Assembly: GCA_034428715.1 (NCBI GenBank)
Contig: DAOUHE010000239.1
Coordinates: 1 to 8,995 of the forward strand
DNA length: 8,995 bases
From: Io17-Chloro-G2 sp034428715
Lineage (GTDB): Bacteria; Chloroflexota; Dehalococcoidia; Lucifugimonadales; UBA3495
Reading direction: 5' to 3'
Both the position numbers and the translations under genes were made by a program. Each line of letters starts with the position of its first letter. Position 1 is the first letter of the stretch. The notes beneath the pieces were generated by a model. That model was not told the origin of the DNA and searched no databases. It saw only the letters and a program-made list of their open reading frames with translations. Positions 1 through 7,320 of the stretch are shown here, piece by piece.

Positions 1-255
1 CCAACGCCGCAAAGTATTCGACTATGGGTGCACCTGTTGCCTCAACCATCACTACCACTCCCACATCCCAACAAGATAGCAACCATTTTAAACAATTTTG
101 AGACCTTTATTAAGACGCGATTGCCCTAACCCCTCCCCAAATACAAAATGGGCCGATTTCCGCCCGTGGGACTGGGGCCTTAGGCCGTTAGGTTGCAGAT
201 TCGGAATAGGGTCCAATCGCCAGCCATTCACCAACTATTCATTGGCGCCTTAATA
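1..255. other. Upstream region without a supportable gene
   Basis: I see no convincing gene here. Two short frames run off the left edge and overlap, so at most one is real. On the + strand the frame at 3-101 is open from the edge and ends in TGA at 99-101, which could be the last 32 residues of an upstream protein. On the - strand an ATG at 49-47 follows a GGGAG-like sequence and opens a frame to the edge (MVEATGAPIVEYFAAL), which could be the start of a divergent gene. Both are too short to judge. A small perfect hairpin, GGCC-TTA-GGCC, lies at 176-186. It has no T-run and is not a terminator. Confidence 0.4.
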
Positions 256-284
256 TTGACATACAACTGCCACCGGTTTAGAGT
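256..284 (+). promoter_or_regulatory. Sigma70-type promoter ahead of the first cobalamin riboswitch
   Basis: A perfect -35 hexamer TTGACA lies at 256-261. It is followed by a 17-base spacer and a -10-like TAGAGT at 279-284, which keeps the T, A and final T of the consensus. Transcription would start near 291, roughly 80 bases before the first riboswitch helix and 450 bases before cbiE. The optimal spacing and the position just ahead of an RNA switch support the call. It rests on consensus matching only. Confidence 0.55.
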
Positions 285-371
285 GATTCTGATTCGGGAT
301 TCAGTTTCTCCTACGGTTGAGACCCGGCATAGCGAGTAATCTGGTACCGAAACCTTAACAACCCATTGTCC

Positions 372-537
372 TCCCGAGGCGCCCAGCCGGCTTAATTTGG
401 GGAAGGCGGTGTGAATCCGCCGCGGTTGCGCCACTGTGTACGGGGTGGATGTTCGCCGGAATTTGGACTAAGCGTTTAACCAATGTCACGATTGCCGGCC
501 TTCTATTCATCTTGTAAGCCAGGAATCCTGCCCGGGA
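372..537 (+). ncRNA. Cobalamin (AdoCbl-type) riboswitch controlling cbiE-cobN
   Basis: This RNA element binds a cobalamin cofactor and represses the genes behind it. The conserved core is readable. A GGGGAA stretch (399-404) leads into a P3-type hairpin, GGCGG at 405-409 with CCGCC at 417-421. A CGCGGTTGCGCCACTGT block follows (421-437), close to the family consensus for the core junction. The B12 box AAGCCAGGAATCCTGCC lies at 516-532. Outer strands TCCCG (372-376) and CGGGA (533-537) can pair as P1. The family normally reads CGGTCCCGCCACTGT, so the core varies slightly here. A rho-independent terminator 90 bases downstream suggests transcriptional control. The outer boundaries are approximate. 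Confidence 0.93.
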
Positions 538-625
538 AGGCGGAGCTCCGATCTGCGCTGAACAGAAAGGTTCCGGTGCGGTGCGTGCCTTTGTGGATAA
601 CACCGATATGCTGAATGAGTCCTTG

Positions 626-657
626 ACCCCCGGCGGAGATAGAGTTGGGGGTTTTTT
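626..657 (+). terminator. Rho-independent terminator, expression platform of riboswitch 1
   Basis: ACCCCC (626-631) pairs with GGGGGT (647-652) around a 15-base loop, and the run of six T begins at 652. It sits between the riboswitch and cbiE, about 80 bases before the start codon. The natural reading is that ligand binding lets this hairpin form and stops transcription before cbiE. I did not identify the antiterminator strand with confidence. Confidence 0.8.
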
Positions 658-739
658 ATTGCCCACTGTTTGGCAGTGGTCACTTTGACCGAGAATACCG
701 TTCTCGAGAAATCTTGGGGGACTTTGGACCTGGTTAAAC

Positions 740-1489
740 ATGACTGGTGAAAACCAAGAAATTTCTAGTATCGCGTCCGCTACCACGTCTATCACCATAC
801 TAGGCATTGGACCGGGAGACGCCCAGATGCTCACCCTGCGGGGCCAACATGCTCTGCAGAAGGCCGATCTGGTGGTGGGATTCAAGACCGTGTTGGACGT
901 GGTGACACAATGGTTGGGAAACGCCGAGGTGCGGCCCATGGCCTACCGGGACCAGGAAGAGGTCCTGGAGTACGCCGGACAGCAGGCGGCCCTGGGCAAG
1001 GACTGTATCGTCTGCTGTTGGGGCGACTTGAACGTGTCAGCCAGGGAGTTGCTCCTTAGGGTCAAGCGCCGGGTGGACCGGGTGGAGTTGATTCCGGGGA
1101 TCAGTTCGGTGCAAATGGCCTGCGCCAGGGCGGGCATCTCATTAGAGGACGTGGTATTCATAACCCTGCACCAGCGAAAGGAGCCCGTGTCCGACGTGCT
1201 GGAGCTGGTTCACTATTTAAAGGAAAATAGACGGCACGTGGTACTGTTGCCACGCCCATATGACCTGATGCCCGCGGCGATAGCATCCCGGTTGGTTGAA
1301 GAGGGCGTTCCCGGTTCACGTCCGTTGACGATCTTCCAAAGGTTAAGCCTGGAAGGGGAATCGGAATGGCAAGGCAGTCTGGAAGAGTGCGCCGCTCTGC
1401 CCCAGGAGTTTAGCGATCTGACCATCTTGGTGTTCCCCATACCGGAGCTTCACGCTGGTAGGGAAGCAGACGCCAAGGGCGTGATCTAA
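740..1489 (+). CDS. CbiE-type precorrin C5-methyltransferase
   Basis: This is an S-adenosylmethionine-dependent methyltransferase of the tetrapyrrole methylase family, acting at C5 of the corrin ring in cobalamin synthesis (CbiE, or the N-terminal half of CobL). The 249-residue product has the N-terminal GIGPGD loop at residues 22-27, then AL-KADLVVG. The IPGISSVQMACAR motif near 118-130 is followed by a TLHQRK stretch, matching the CbiE pattern of PGISS, then A-R, then a His-containing segment. The usual GDP motif reads GDL at 95-97. The ATG at 740 is chosen because no other good start precedes the GIGPGD loop; its ribosome site is weak. The 17 residues before the domain look dispensable. 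No CbiT decarboxylase is fused to it or visible nearby. It lies 3 bases before cobN, so the two are almost certainly co-transcribed. Confidence 0.9.
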   Translation: MTGENQEISSIASATTSITILGIGPGDAQMLTLRGQHALQKADLVVGFKTVLDVVTQWLGNAEVRPMAYRDQEEVLEYAGQQAALGKDCIVCCWGDLNVSARELLLRVKRRVDRVELIPGISSVQMACARAGISLEDVVFITLHQRKEPVSDVLELVHYLKENRRHVVLLPRPYDLMPAAIASRLVEEGVPGSRPLTIFQRLSLEGESEWQGSLEECAALPQEFSDLTILVFPIPELHAGREADAKGVI

Positions 1490-1492
1490 AAG

Positions 1493-4400
1493 ATGCCGGC
1501 CAAACGCAAAAATATCCTTTTCGTTTCCACTGCCGATACCGATATCCTGGCGGCTGACAGGGCGCTGGCCGGTTTACCCAAGGGCTTTGCCAGGGTGACC
1601 GCCTATAATCCAGTCTTTGTCACCGGCCGGGAATCCCAAGAGACGCTGCTTGCCGCGGCGTCCACCGCCGACGTCGTCCTGCTGCGGTTGCTGGGCGGGA
1701 AACAGGCGATGCCCGAGATTTTCGACCCATTGGTCAACCTCTGCCGGGCCCGGGGCGTGCCGCTCATCGCCTGTCCGGGACACGAGGAGTGGGACCAAGA
1801 CCTGGTGGCTGCCTGTTCGGCGCCGCCGGCGGAAGTGGACACGGTTTTCTCATACCTGATGAGGGGCGGCATCCAGAACATGGCCAACCTGTTTCTGTTC
1901 CTCAGCGACTCTTATCTCGATACGGATTACGGCCACGACGCCCCTGCCCCACTACCCTGGGAGGGCGTGTACCATCCCGATCTTGCCACTGACCTCACTG
2001 GCCCAGTCGATGCCGACACCTATGTCAAAGAGAATTTCAAACCAGGGCTTCCCTCGATTGGGGTGCTCTTCTACCGGGCCCATTGGATGAGCGGCAATCT
2101 CCAAGCCATCGACGCATTGATCCGCAGCCTCGAGGGACTGGGCGCCAACGTCTTGCCGGTGTTCAGCTATAGCCTGAAGCACAACCCTGAAGAGGAAAGC
2201 GAGCCCAACCGGACTTTCACTCGGATCTTGACCGGCGCCGACGGCCTTCCCAGGGTTCATTGCATCGTCAACACCATGGCCATGTCCATGAGCGACCTGA
2301 ACAGCGAGCCCGAGTTCGGGGGACCCACCTTTGCCTCGGGATGGCCGGTGGATTACCTCCAACAACTGGACGTGCCCATGATCCAGGGCATTATCAGCAC
2401 CGGCACCGAAGCCGATTGGCAAGAAAGCTCCCTGGGTCTTGGCCCCATCGACACCGCCATGAACGTGGCGCTCCCCGAATTCGACGGCCGGATCATCACC
2501 GTGCCCATCTCTTTCAAGGAGGAGACCCAAACGCCCCGCAACGGCCCGTTGAATGCCCGGCTACAGCGATACGCCCCCAAGAATGACCGGGTGGACTTGG
2601 TTGCCCGGCTGGCCGTCAAGTGGGCGTCGTTGCGGTTAAAATCCAACGGTGAAAAACGCATCGCGATAATCCTCAGCAACTATCCCACCAAGGACGCTCG
2701 AATCGGCAATGCCGTGGGCCTGGACACCCCGGCTTCGGTGATAAACCTTCTCCATGCCATGAAAGACGCCGGTTACCAGGTGGAAGACATTCCAGAAAGC
2801 GCCGATGCCTTGGTGCACCGCATCATCGAACGGTGCAGCAACGACGTGGACACCTTGACCGAGGAGCAGCTGCGCCTGGCGGTGGGGCACGTTTCAAGCC
2901 GGGAATATCAAGGGTGGTTCAAGGGTTTTCCCAACAAGGTTAAGCAGGAGCTTCAGGAGGCGTGGGGCGACCCGCCGGGCCAGGTGTACCGCTCCAACGG
3001 CAGCTTGGCCATCGCCGGGATTCAATTGGGGAACATATTCGTCGGGGTTCAGCCGCCCCGGGGATTTGGCGAAAACCCCATTGCGGTCTACCACAGCCCA
3101 GATCTGACCCCCACCCACCATTACATCGCCTACTACCACTGGATACGAGAGATTTTCAAGGCCGACGCCATGGTCCACGTGGGCAAACACGGCACCTTGG
3201 AATGGCTTCCGGGCAAAGGGATAGGACTCTCCGAGTCCTGCTACCCCGAGGTGGCTCTGGGCGACCTGCCGCTGTTTTACCCATTCATCATCAACAACCC
3301 CGGTGAAGGCGCCCAGGCAAAGCGGCGCAGCCACGCCACCGTCGTGGACCACCTTATCCCGCCCATGACCTCGGCTGACAGCTACGGCGAGATCGTCCGG
3401 CTGGAACAGTTGATGGACGAGCATTACCAGTGCCAGACCCTGGACCCCAGCAAACTGCCCATCCTGGAAAAGCAGATCTGGGAATTGACCCAGGAGGCCG
3501 AGCTCACCCGTGACCTGGGCATCTACGACCAGCCCGAGGACTTCGGGGGATTCATCCTGGAAATCGACGGGTATCTGTGCGAGTTAAAAGATGCCCAGAT
3601 CAAAGACGGGCTCCACACCCTGGGCGAAACTCCCCAGGGCGAGCAACTCATTGGGTTGTTAAGCTCTTTGACTCGTCTGCCCAATTCCAGCCATGTCCCC
3701 AGCCTTCGGCGAGCTCTCGCTGAAGCGCTGGGACTGGATTATGACGAGATCAATGATGATTTGGGGGCGCCCCTTTCCGGTACGGCGCCGGAAGTTTTGG
3801 CCCGGTTGGACCTGGAAACACCTGCCCGCACCAACGGTGACCTTCTGGAGCGGCTGGAAACCCTGACACGCCTGTCCTTCCAAGAACTTTTGGACCGGGA
3901 CTTTCGCCCCGAAGAGGTCGCCAACGTCGTCCGCAAACTCCTGGGCAAGGGCGATCCTGCGACTGAAACGGTGTTGGGATACACCGCCCAGACCCTATAT
4001 CCGGCATTGCTAAAAACCCCAGACGAGATCGGAAATCTGCTGCACGGACTGGATGGCCGGTTTGTGCCGCCCGGGCCCAGCGGCGCGCCCACCCGGGGCA
4101 TGGCCGGCATCCTTCCCACCGGGCGCAACTTCTACTCCGTCGACCCCAAGACGATTCCCTCGCCCGCGGCCTGGGAAACCGGCAAGGCCCTGGCCGATGC
4201 CCTGCTGGAGAAATACCTTGCCGAGGAAGGGTCCTACCCTGAGATGGTGGGCTTGGTGGTCTGGGGAACCTCCGCCATGCGCACCCACGGCGACGACATC
4301 GCCCAAATCCTGGCCCTCTTGGGGGTTCGCCCCGTCTGGCAGCAGGAAAGCCGCCGTGTGGTGGGCCTAGAAGTCATCCCATTAGAGGAATTGGGCCGCC

Positions 4401-5383
4401 CTCGCATCGACGTCACGGTGCGAATCAGCGGCTTTTTCCGCGACGCCTTCCCCAACCTGATAAACCTGTTGGACGAAGCAGTGGACTTGGCTGCTTCATT
4501 GGATGAGTCTGCCGAAGACAACATGGTGGCAAAACACCTGGCCGAGGACACGACGTCCTCATCCAGGTCTGACGACCTTCCCTCCCCCTCAGGGAGAGGG
4601 ACCGAGGGTGACGGCGGTACCCGCTCCGCATCTTTATATAGAATCTTTGGCAGCAAGCCCGGGACCTACGGCGCGGGCATCCTGCAGGTGCTGGAAGAGC
4701 GCAACTGGGAGACGGTGAACGACCTGGCCGAGGTGTATGCCGCCTGGGGAGGTTTCGCCTATACCCGGCAGGAGCACGGGGTCCACGCCCGGCAGGAATT
4801 CCGCCGCCGGTTCGGCCAGATCGTGGTGGCGGCCAAAAACCAGGATAACCGCGAGCACGATATCTTCGACAGCGACGACTATATGCAGTACCATGGCGGC
4901 ATGATTGCCACCGTCCGGGCTTTGACCGGCCGCAGCCCCCGCCAATTCTTTGGCGACAGCGCCGACCCTTCCCGGTCCAAAGTCAGGGACCTGCAGGACG
5001 AAGCCCGCCGGGTATTCCGAACCAGGGTAGTCAACCCAAAATGGGTTTCGTCTATGAAGCGCCACGGCTACAAAGGGGCCTTCGAACTGGCAGCCACGGT
5101 GGACTATATGTTCGGGTACGACGCCACGGCCCAGGTGGTGGAAGATTGGATGTACGAGGGCGTCACGGAATCCTACGTGTTAGATCCGGAAACGCGGCAG
5201 TTCTTTCAGGAAAGTAATCCATGGGCATTGAAAAGCGTGGTTGAACGGCTTCTGGAGGCCATCCAGAGGGGCCTTTGGGAAGCCCCGCCGCCGGACATGC
5301 AACAGAAACTAGAGGAACTCTACCTGGAACTGGAAGCGGACCTGGAGGCCCGGCAAGAGGTAAGCCAGCCCCAGGGCAATTGA
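1493..5383 (+). CDS. Cobaltochelatase large subunit CobN
   Basis: CobN is the large subunit of the ATP-dependent cobaltochelatase that inserts cobalt into the corrin macrocycle in the cytoplasm, working with an AAA+ pair (CobS/CobT or ChlI/ChlD-like). The 1296-residue length is normal and the gene is intact. Family blocks seen in order are: FYRAHWMSGN near 192-201; HVGKHGTLEWLPGK from 562, followed by the NNPGEGAQAKRR and DHLIPPMT stretches; LPTGRNFYSVDP from 874; the VVWGTSAMRTHGDD region; and YRIFGSKPGTYGAG at 1049-1062. The last block favours CobN over magnesium chelatase ChlH/BchH, as do the B12 riboswitch and the CbtAB neighbours. No CobS or CobT is present in the window. Oddly, residues about 1020-1045 are a low-complexity segment encoded by a palindromic repeat (separate entry). 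The ATG lies 3 bases after the cbiE stop. Confidence 0.96.
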   Translation: MPAKRKNILFVSTADTDILAADRALAGLPKGFARVTAYNPVFVTGRESQETLLAAASTADVVLLRLLGGKQAMPEIFDPLVNLCRARGVPLIACPGHEEWDQDLVAACSAPPAEVDTVFSYLMRGGIQNMANLFLFLSDSYLDTDYGHDAPAPLPWEGVYHPDLATDLTGPVDADTYVKENFKPGLPSIGVLFYRAHWMSGNLQAIDALIRSLEGLGANVLPVFSYSLKHNPEEESEPNRTFTRILTGADGLPRVHCIVNTMAMSMSDLNSEPEFGGPTFASGWPVDYLQQLDVPMIQGIISTGTEADWQESSLGLGPIDTAMNVALPEFDGRIITVPISFKEETQTPRNGPLNARLQRYAPKNDRVDLVARLAVKWASLRLKSNGEKRIAIILSNYPTKDARIGNAVGLDTPASVINLLHAMKDAGYQVEDIPESADALVHRIIERCSNDVDTLTEEQLRLAVGHVSSREYQGWFKGFPNKVKQELQEAWGDPPGQVYRSNGSLAIAGIQLGNIFVGVQPPRGFGENPIAVYHSPDLTPTHHYIAYYHWIREIFKADAMVHVGKHGTLEWLPGKGIGLSESCYPEVALGDLPLFYPFIINNPGEGAQAKRRSHATVVDHLIPPMTSADSYGEIVRLEQLMDEHYQCQTLDPSKLPILEKQIWELTQEAELTRDLGIYDQPEDFGGFILEIDGYLCELKDAQIKDGLHTLGETPQGEQLIGLLSSLTRLPNSSHVPSLRRALAEALGLDYDEINDDLGAPLSGTAPEVLARLDLETPARTNGDLLERLETLTRLSFQELLDRDFRPEEVANVVRKLLGKGDPATETVLGYTAQTLYPALLKTPDEIGNLLHGLDGRFVPPGPSGAPTRGMAGILPTGRNFYSVDPKTIPSPAAWETGKALADALLEKYLAEEGSYPEMVGLVVWGTSAMRTHGDDIAQILALLGVRPVWQQESRRVVGLEVIPLEELGRPRIDVTVRISGFFRDAFPNLINLLDEAVDLAASLDESAEDNMVAKHLAEDTTSSSRSDDLPSPSGRGTEGDGGTRSASLYRIFGSKPGTYGAGILQVLEERNWETVNDLAEVYAAWGGFAYTRQEHGVHARQEFRRRFGQIVVAAKNQDNREHDIFDSDDYMQYHGGMIATVRALTGRSPRQFFGDSADPSRSKVRDLQDEARRVFRTRVVNPKWVSSMKRHGYKGAFELAATVDYMFGYDATAQVVEDWMYEGVTESYVLDPETRQFFQESNPWALKSVVERLLEAIQRGLWEAPPPDMQQKLEELYLELEADLEARQEVSQPQGN
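4574..4618 (+). repeat. Palindromic repeat inserted in frame within cobN
   Basis: CCCTCCCCC (4580-4588) and GGGAGAGGG (4592-4600) form a 9-base stem with one mismatch around a TCA loop, followed by ACCGAGGGTGACGG. This resembles dispersed repeats of the form CCCTCTCCC-loop-GGGAGAGGG-GGGTGAGGG that I recall from many bacterial genomes. Translated in the cobN frame it gives LPSPSGRGTEGDGG (residues 1029-1042), typical of such repeats read as protein. It separates the HLAED helix end from the conserved RSASLYRIFGSKPG block, where CobN proteins normally have a short charged linker. The frame is kept throughout. Membership in a genome-wide repeat family is inferred. Confidence 0.6.
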
Positions 5384-5424
5384 TGCAGACAACAGCTTGT
5401 ATCCTTATCTGAAGGAGGCGATCT

Positions 5425-5850
5425 GTGGAAATAGCGTTGGAACTTGTTACAGAACTGGCGAAAGATGATAGTATGATGTGGGTCGTCGGAGGCGGGGAAG
5501 TTGTTAGTGAGAACGATTCTAAGGGCATCAAAGAGCCCGAGTTCTCAAACGGCTGGGTTACCGTGGAGGCGGACAACTGGCACTTCCACCTGGGGATAGA
5601 TACCGTCACAGGGATTCAGTTCGTAGAGGCGGAAAGCCACGAGGACCTTATATCCTATTACGTGAGGTTTTCCAACCAAAAAGAAGAAACGCTCTTGCGC
5701 AGTTATTTCCCCAACCCATATCTAGACGAGAACAATAAGCGCACCGAGCTACAGCCGGAAAAATTGAGGGCTTTCGAGGAAATGAGGGAAAGATACGTGG
5801 GCCGGGACGGGATCATATTCGCAAAACGGCCCCGGCAACCAGCTAAATAG
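5425..5850 (+). CDS. Small HutX/ChuX-like protein, possible tetrapyrrole carrier
   Basis: This is a 141-residue soluble protein with no signal peptide or membrane segment. The GTG start at 5425 is set by a strong GAAGGAGG site (5411-5418) six bases upstream. The pattern VTVEADNWHFHLGIDTVTG, then IQFVEAESHE, then SYYVRFSNQKEETLLRSYFPNPYLD, then a C-terminal helix with FEEMRERY, resembles the repeat unit of HutX/ChuX/HemS cytoplasmic heme-binding proteins. In those, a buried His-containing strand is followed by a strand pair and a helix. Candidate ligands are H53 and H55 in NWHFHL and H72 in ESHE. Its place between cobN and cbtB, within a cobalamin-controlled unit, suggests a role with a corrinoid, its precursor or cobalt. 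The family call is from residue pattern only and could be wrong; otherwise it is a conserved hypothetical protein. Confidence 0.45.
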   Translation: MEIALELVTELAKDDSMMWVVGGGEVVSENDSKGIKEPEFSNGWVTVEADNWHFHLGIDTVTGIQFVEAESHEDLISYYVRFSNQKEETLLRSYFPNPYLDENNKRTELQPEKLRAFEEMRERYVGRDGIIFAKRPRQPAK

Positions 5851-5937
5851 CCCGTCAGCCTAACCAAGTTTACACAACCGGGCCGAAATCGGCGGCCCAG
5901 GATTAATCAAAAATTCAAGGTTTAACAGGAGGATTTT

Positions 5938-6144
5938 ATGGCAACGGCAATCACTGGTTTTATGGCGGAACGGCAGATCACGCGTTGGCTACCCCTGGCA
6001 TTGGGCGCCATGGCGGTCTTTTACCTGGTCGGCTACGTAGACGGCACCGTCCACGCCGCCGCTCTGGGCAGTACCGGCGCCAAGCTCGGATACGTCCACG
6101 AAGTCTTCCACCACGCCAGACACGTCGCCTTGATGTGCCATTAG
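5938..6144 (+). CDS. cbtB: CbtB, small subunit of predicted cobalt transporter
   Basis: CbtB is the small partner of CbtA in a predicted cobalt importer found under B12 riboswitches. The 68-residue product has one membrane segment at about 16-34 (WLPLALGAMAVFYLVGYV) and the family's histidine-rich C-terminus, HEVFHHARHVALMCH (54-68). That tail offers five His and a Cys for metal binding, close to the usual HE-FH-RH-CH pattern. The ATG at 5938 has a perfect AGGAGG at 5927-5932. The gene follows the HutX-like gene by 87 bases. A hairpin in that gap (5882-5893) has no T-run, so transcription probably continues. Complete and typical in length. Confidence 0.92.
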   Translation: MATAITGFMAERQITRWLPLALGAMAVFYLVGYVDGTVHAAALGSTGAKLGYVHEVFHHARHVALMCH

Positions 6145-6492
6145 GCACCGCCTAAACCTTTAGAACGTTCCGGTACAAACAAGCCGGGGAGCAGTGGATC
6201 GCACGCAAGACTGGGCTGACTCTCCGGTTTCACCAAACTCGACCACGACAGTGGAGGGGAAGATTAAATGTCCAATCTTTCGCGGCAAGGTTGCTTTCCC
6301 AATGTAGTGCCGTCTTAATTGAAGCGGTTTGGTGACGGTTAACGGGGATGATTGGGATATGCCCTGGGCAAACCAACAGTGATTCGGTCCAAAGGCGTTG
6401 GTCGTGCCGGTCTTCTTACGGAACCTATCGCCAAGACGTTCTCCTCTCGATTGCCCCAATCCTCAGCAAGGTCATCAGCCAGAGGTTCTACC
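6145..6492 (+). other. Long gene-free gap between cbtB and cbtA
   Basis: CbtB and CbtA genes usually sit close together, but 348 bases separate them here. No ribosome-site-supported frame fills the gap. TCACCAAAC at 6230-6238 and GTTTGGTGA at 6327-6335 form a perfect 9-base inverted repeat about 88 bases apart. Between them AAGATT and AATCTT (around 6260-6280) can form a small hairpin, so the stretch 6230-6335 could fold as one unit. There is no B12 box, T-run terminator or tRNA. It may be a small regulatory RNA, a decayed mobile repeat or untranslated leader; the sequence does not decide. Confidence 0.4.
6481..6485 (+). promoter_or_regulatory. Ribosome binding site that sets the cbtA start
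   Basis: AGAGG lies seven bases before the GTG at 6493. The next long in-frame start, a TTG at 6352, lacks such a site and would add 47 residues with no family resemblance, so this site favours the GTG. Confidence 0.5.
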
Positions 6493-7275
6493 GTGCCCCT
6501 GATATTAAAGATCGCAGTGGTGACCGGACTTATTACCGGCCTCTTGGTCGGCGTATTCGACAACATTTACATGGTTCCAGTTCTGGAGCGGGCCATCGCC
6601 CTGGAAGTACAGCGGGCGGCGGAACAACCCCAAGGTCAGGCAGCGCACTCGGAAGGTGAGACTCCGGTGTCTTTGGGAGCGCAACGAATCGGGATGATCG
6701 CCGGTGATGGAATCCGTGGGTTGTTATGGGGTTTGGTGTTTGCCGCTGGATATGGTTTGTTGCGCCGGGCCGCGTCTCATTGGCAACACTTGGCGCTAGC
6801 CGCTACCGTCGGTATCCTAGCCTTCTGGGCGCTGTCTCTATTCCCATTTATGAAATATCCTCTCAACCCGCCTGGAGTGGGGGAAGAATCCACTCTGCTC
6901 TTTCGCCAGTTCTACCAAATCTTGATCATGGGCCTATCTTTAGCTGGAGCAGCGGGTTTGCTTTTGGGATTCCAAAAGATCAACAATATGGCCTCCGGAA
7001 CCATATCCCGTCTCCAAATGCGGGGGCTCTTGGTGGCGGGGTACGTCGTGTTCCTGCTGGCGATATTTTTTGCCATCCCGGGGAATCCCGACCCGGTTCC
7101 GGTTCCCATAGACCTGCTGGAATTGTTCCGTACCCTGACCATGGTTGGCCAGTTCCTGCAGTGGGCCCTCTTGGCCGTGGGAGTGACACTGGCCCTGGCC
7201 TGGTATGAAAAGAGATCGAAAGACAGCGCATCTGGTTCTCCCTCGCCACCCGAACGCGGCGTAAGAGTTGGCTAG
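6493..7275 (+). CDS. cbtA: CbtA, membrane subunit of predicted cobalt transporter
   Basis: CbtA is the integral membrane subunit of the CbtAB cobalt uptake system. From GTG 6493 the product is 260 residues. It opens with the family's N-terminal membrane helix (KIAVVTGLITGLLVGVF). Further hydrophobic segments lie at about 72-91, 99-117, 140-160, 178-196 and 215-237. The hallmark FPFMKYPLNPPGVGEE stretch at 117-132 is followed by a stretch leading into RQFYQ, as in CbtA proteins. A soluble loop with HSEGE (52-56) links the first two helices. The last 15 residues (SGSPSPPERGVRVG and neighbours) are low-complexity and may come from a repeat related to that in cobN. A TTG start at 6352 would also be in frame but is unlikely. 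CbtB and the B12 riboswitches support a cobalt role. Confidence 0.85.
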   Translation: MPLILKIAVVTGLITGLLVGVFDNIYMVPVLERAIALEVQRAAEQPQGQAAHSEGETPVSLGAQRIGMIAGDGIRGLLWGLVFAAGYGLLRRAASHWQHLALAATVGILAFWALSLFPFMKYPLNPPGVGEESTLLFRQFYQILIMGLSLAGAAGLLLGFQKINNMASGTISRLQMRGLLVAGYVVFLLAIFFAIPGNPDPVPVPIDLLELFRTLTMVGQFLQWALLAVGVTLALAWYEKRSKDSASGSPSPPERGVRVG

Positions 7276-7320
7276 CTGCTTACCGCTCAAGAAAGAATAG
7301 ACTCATTAACAACTAAATAT

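Noticed and set aside
355..939. A 194-residue open frame on the - strand across the riboswitch and the start of cbiE
   Set aside because: It overlaps the B12 aptamer, the terminator and the conserved GIGPGD region of cbiE, and its product has no recognisable pattern.
1574..5065. Several long open frames on the - strand and in other + frames across cobN
   Set aside because: They lie wholly inside a clearly conserved, intact CobN, show no family motifs or ribosome sites, and are expected shadows in GC-rich coding DNA.
1493..5383. Magnesium chelatase subunit ChlH/BchH instead of CobN
   Set aside because: The YRIFGSKPGTYGAG block, the B12 riboswitch, cbiE upstream and CbtAB downstream all favour cobaltochelatase.
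5880..5898. Hairpin GCCG-AAAT-CGGC (5882-5893) in the gap before cbtB as a terminator
   Set aside because: There is no T-run after it, and the alternative GGGCC/GGCCC pairing also lacks one.
6352..6492. TTG start at 6352 for cbtA
   Set aside because: It adds 47 residues before the first membrane helix with no CbtA resemblance; the GTG at 6493 has an AGAGG site at the right distance.
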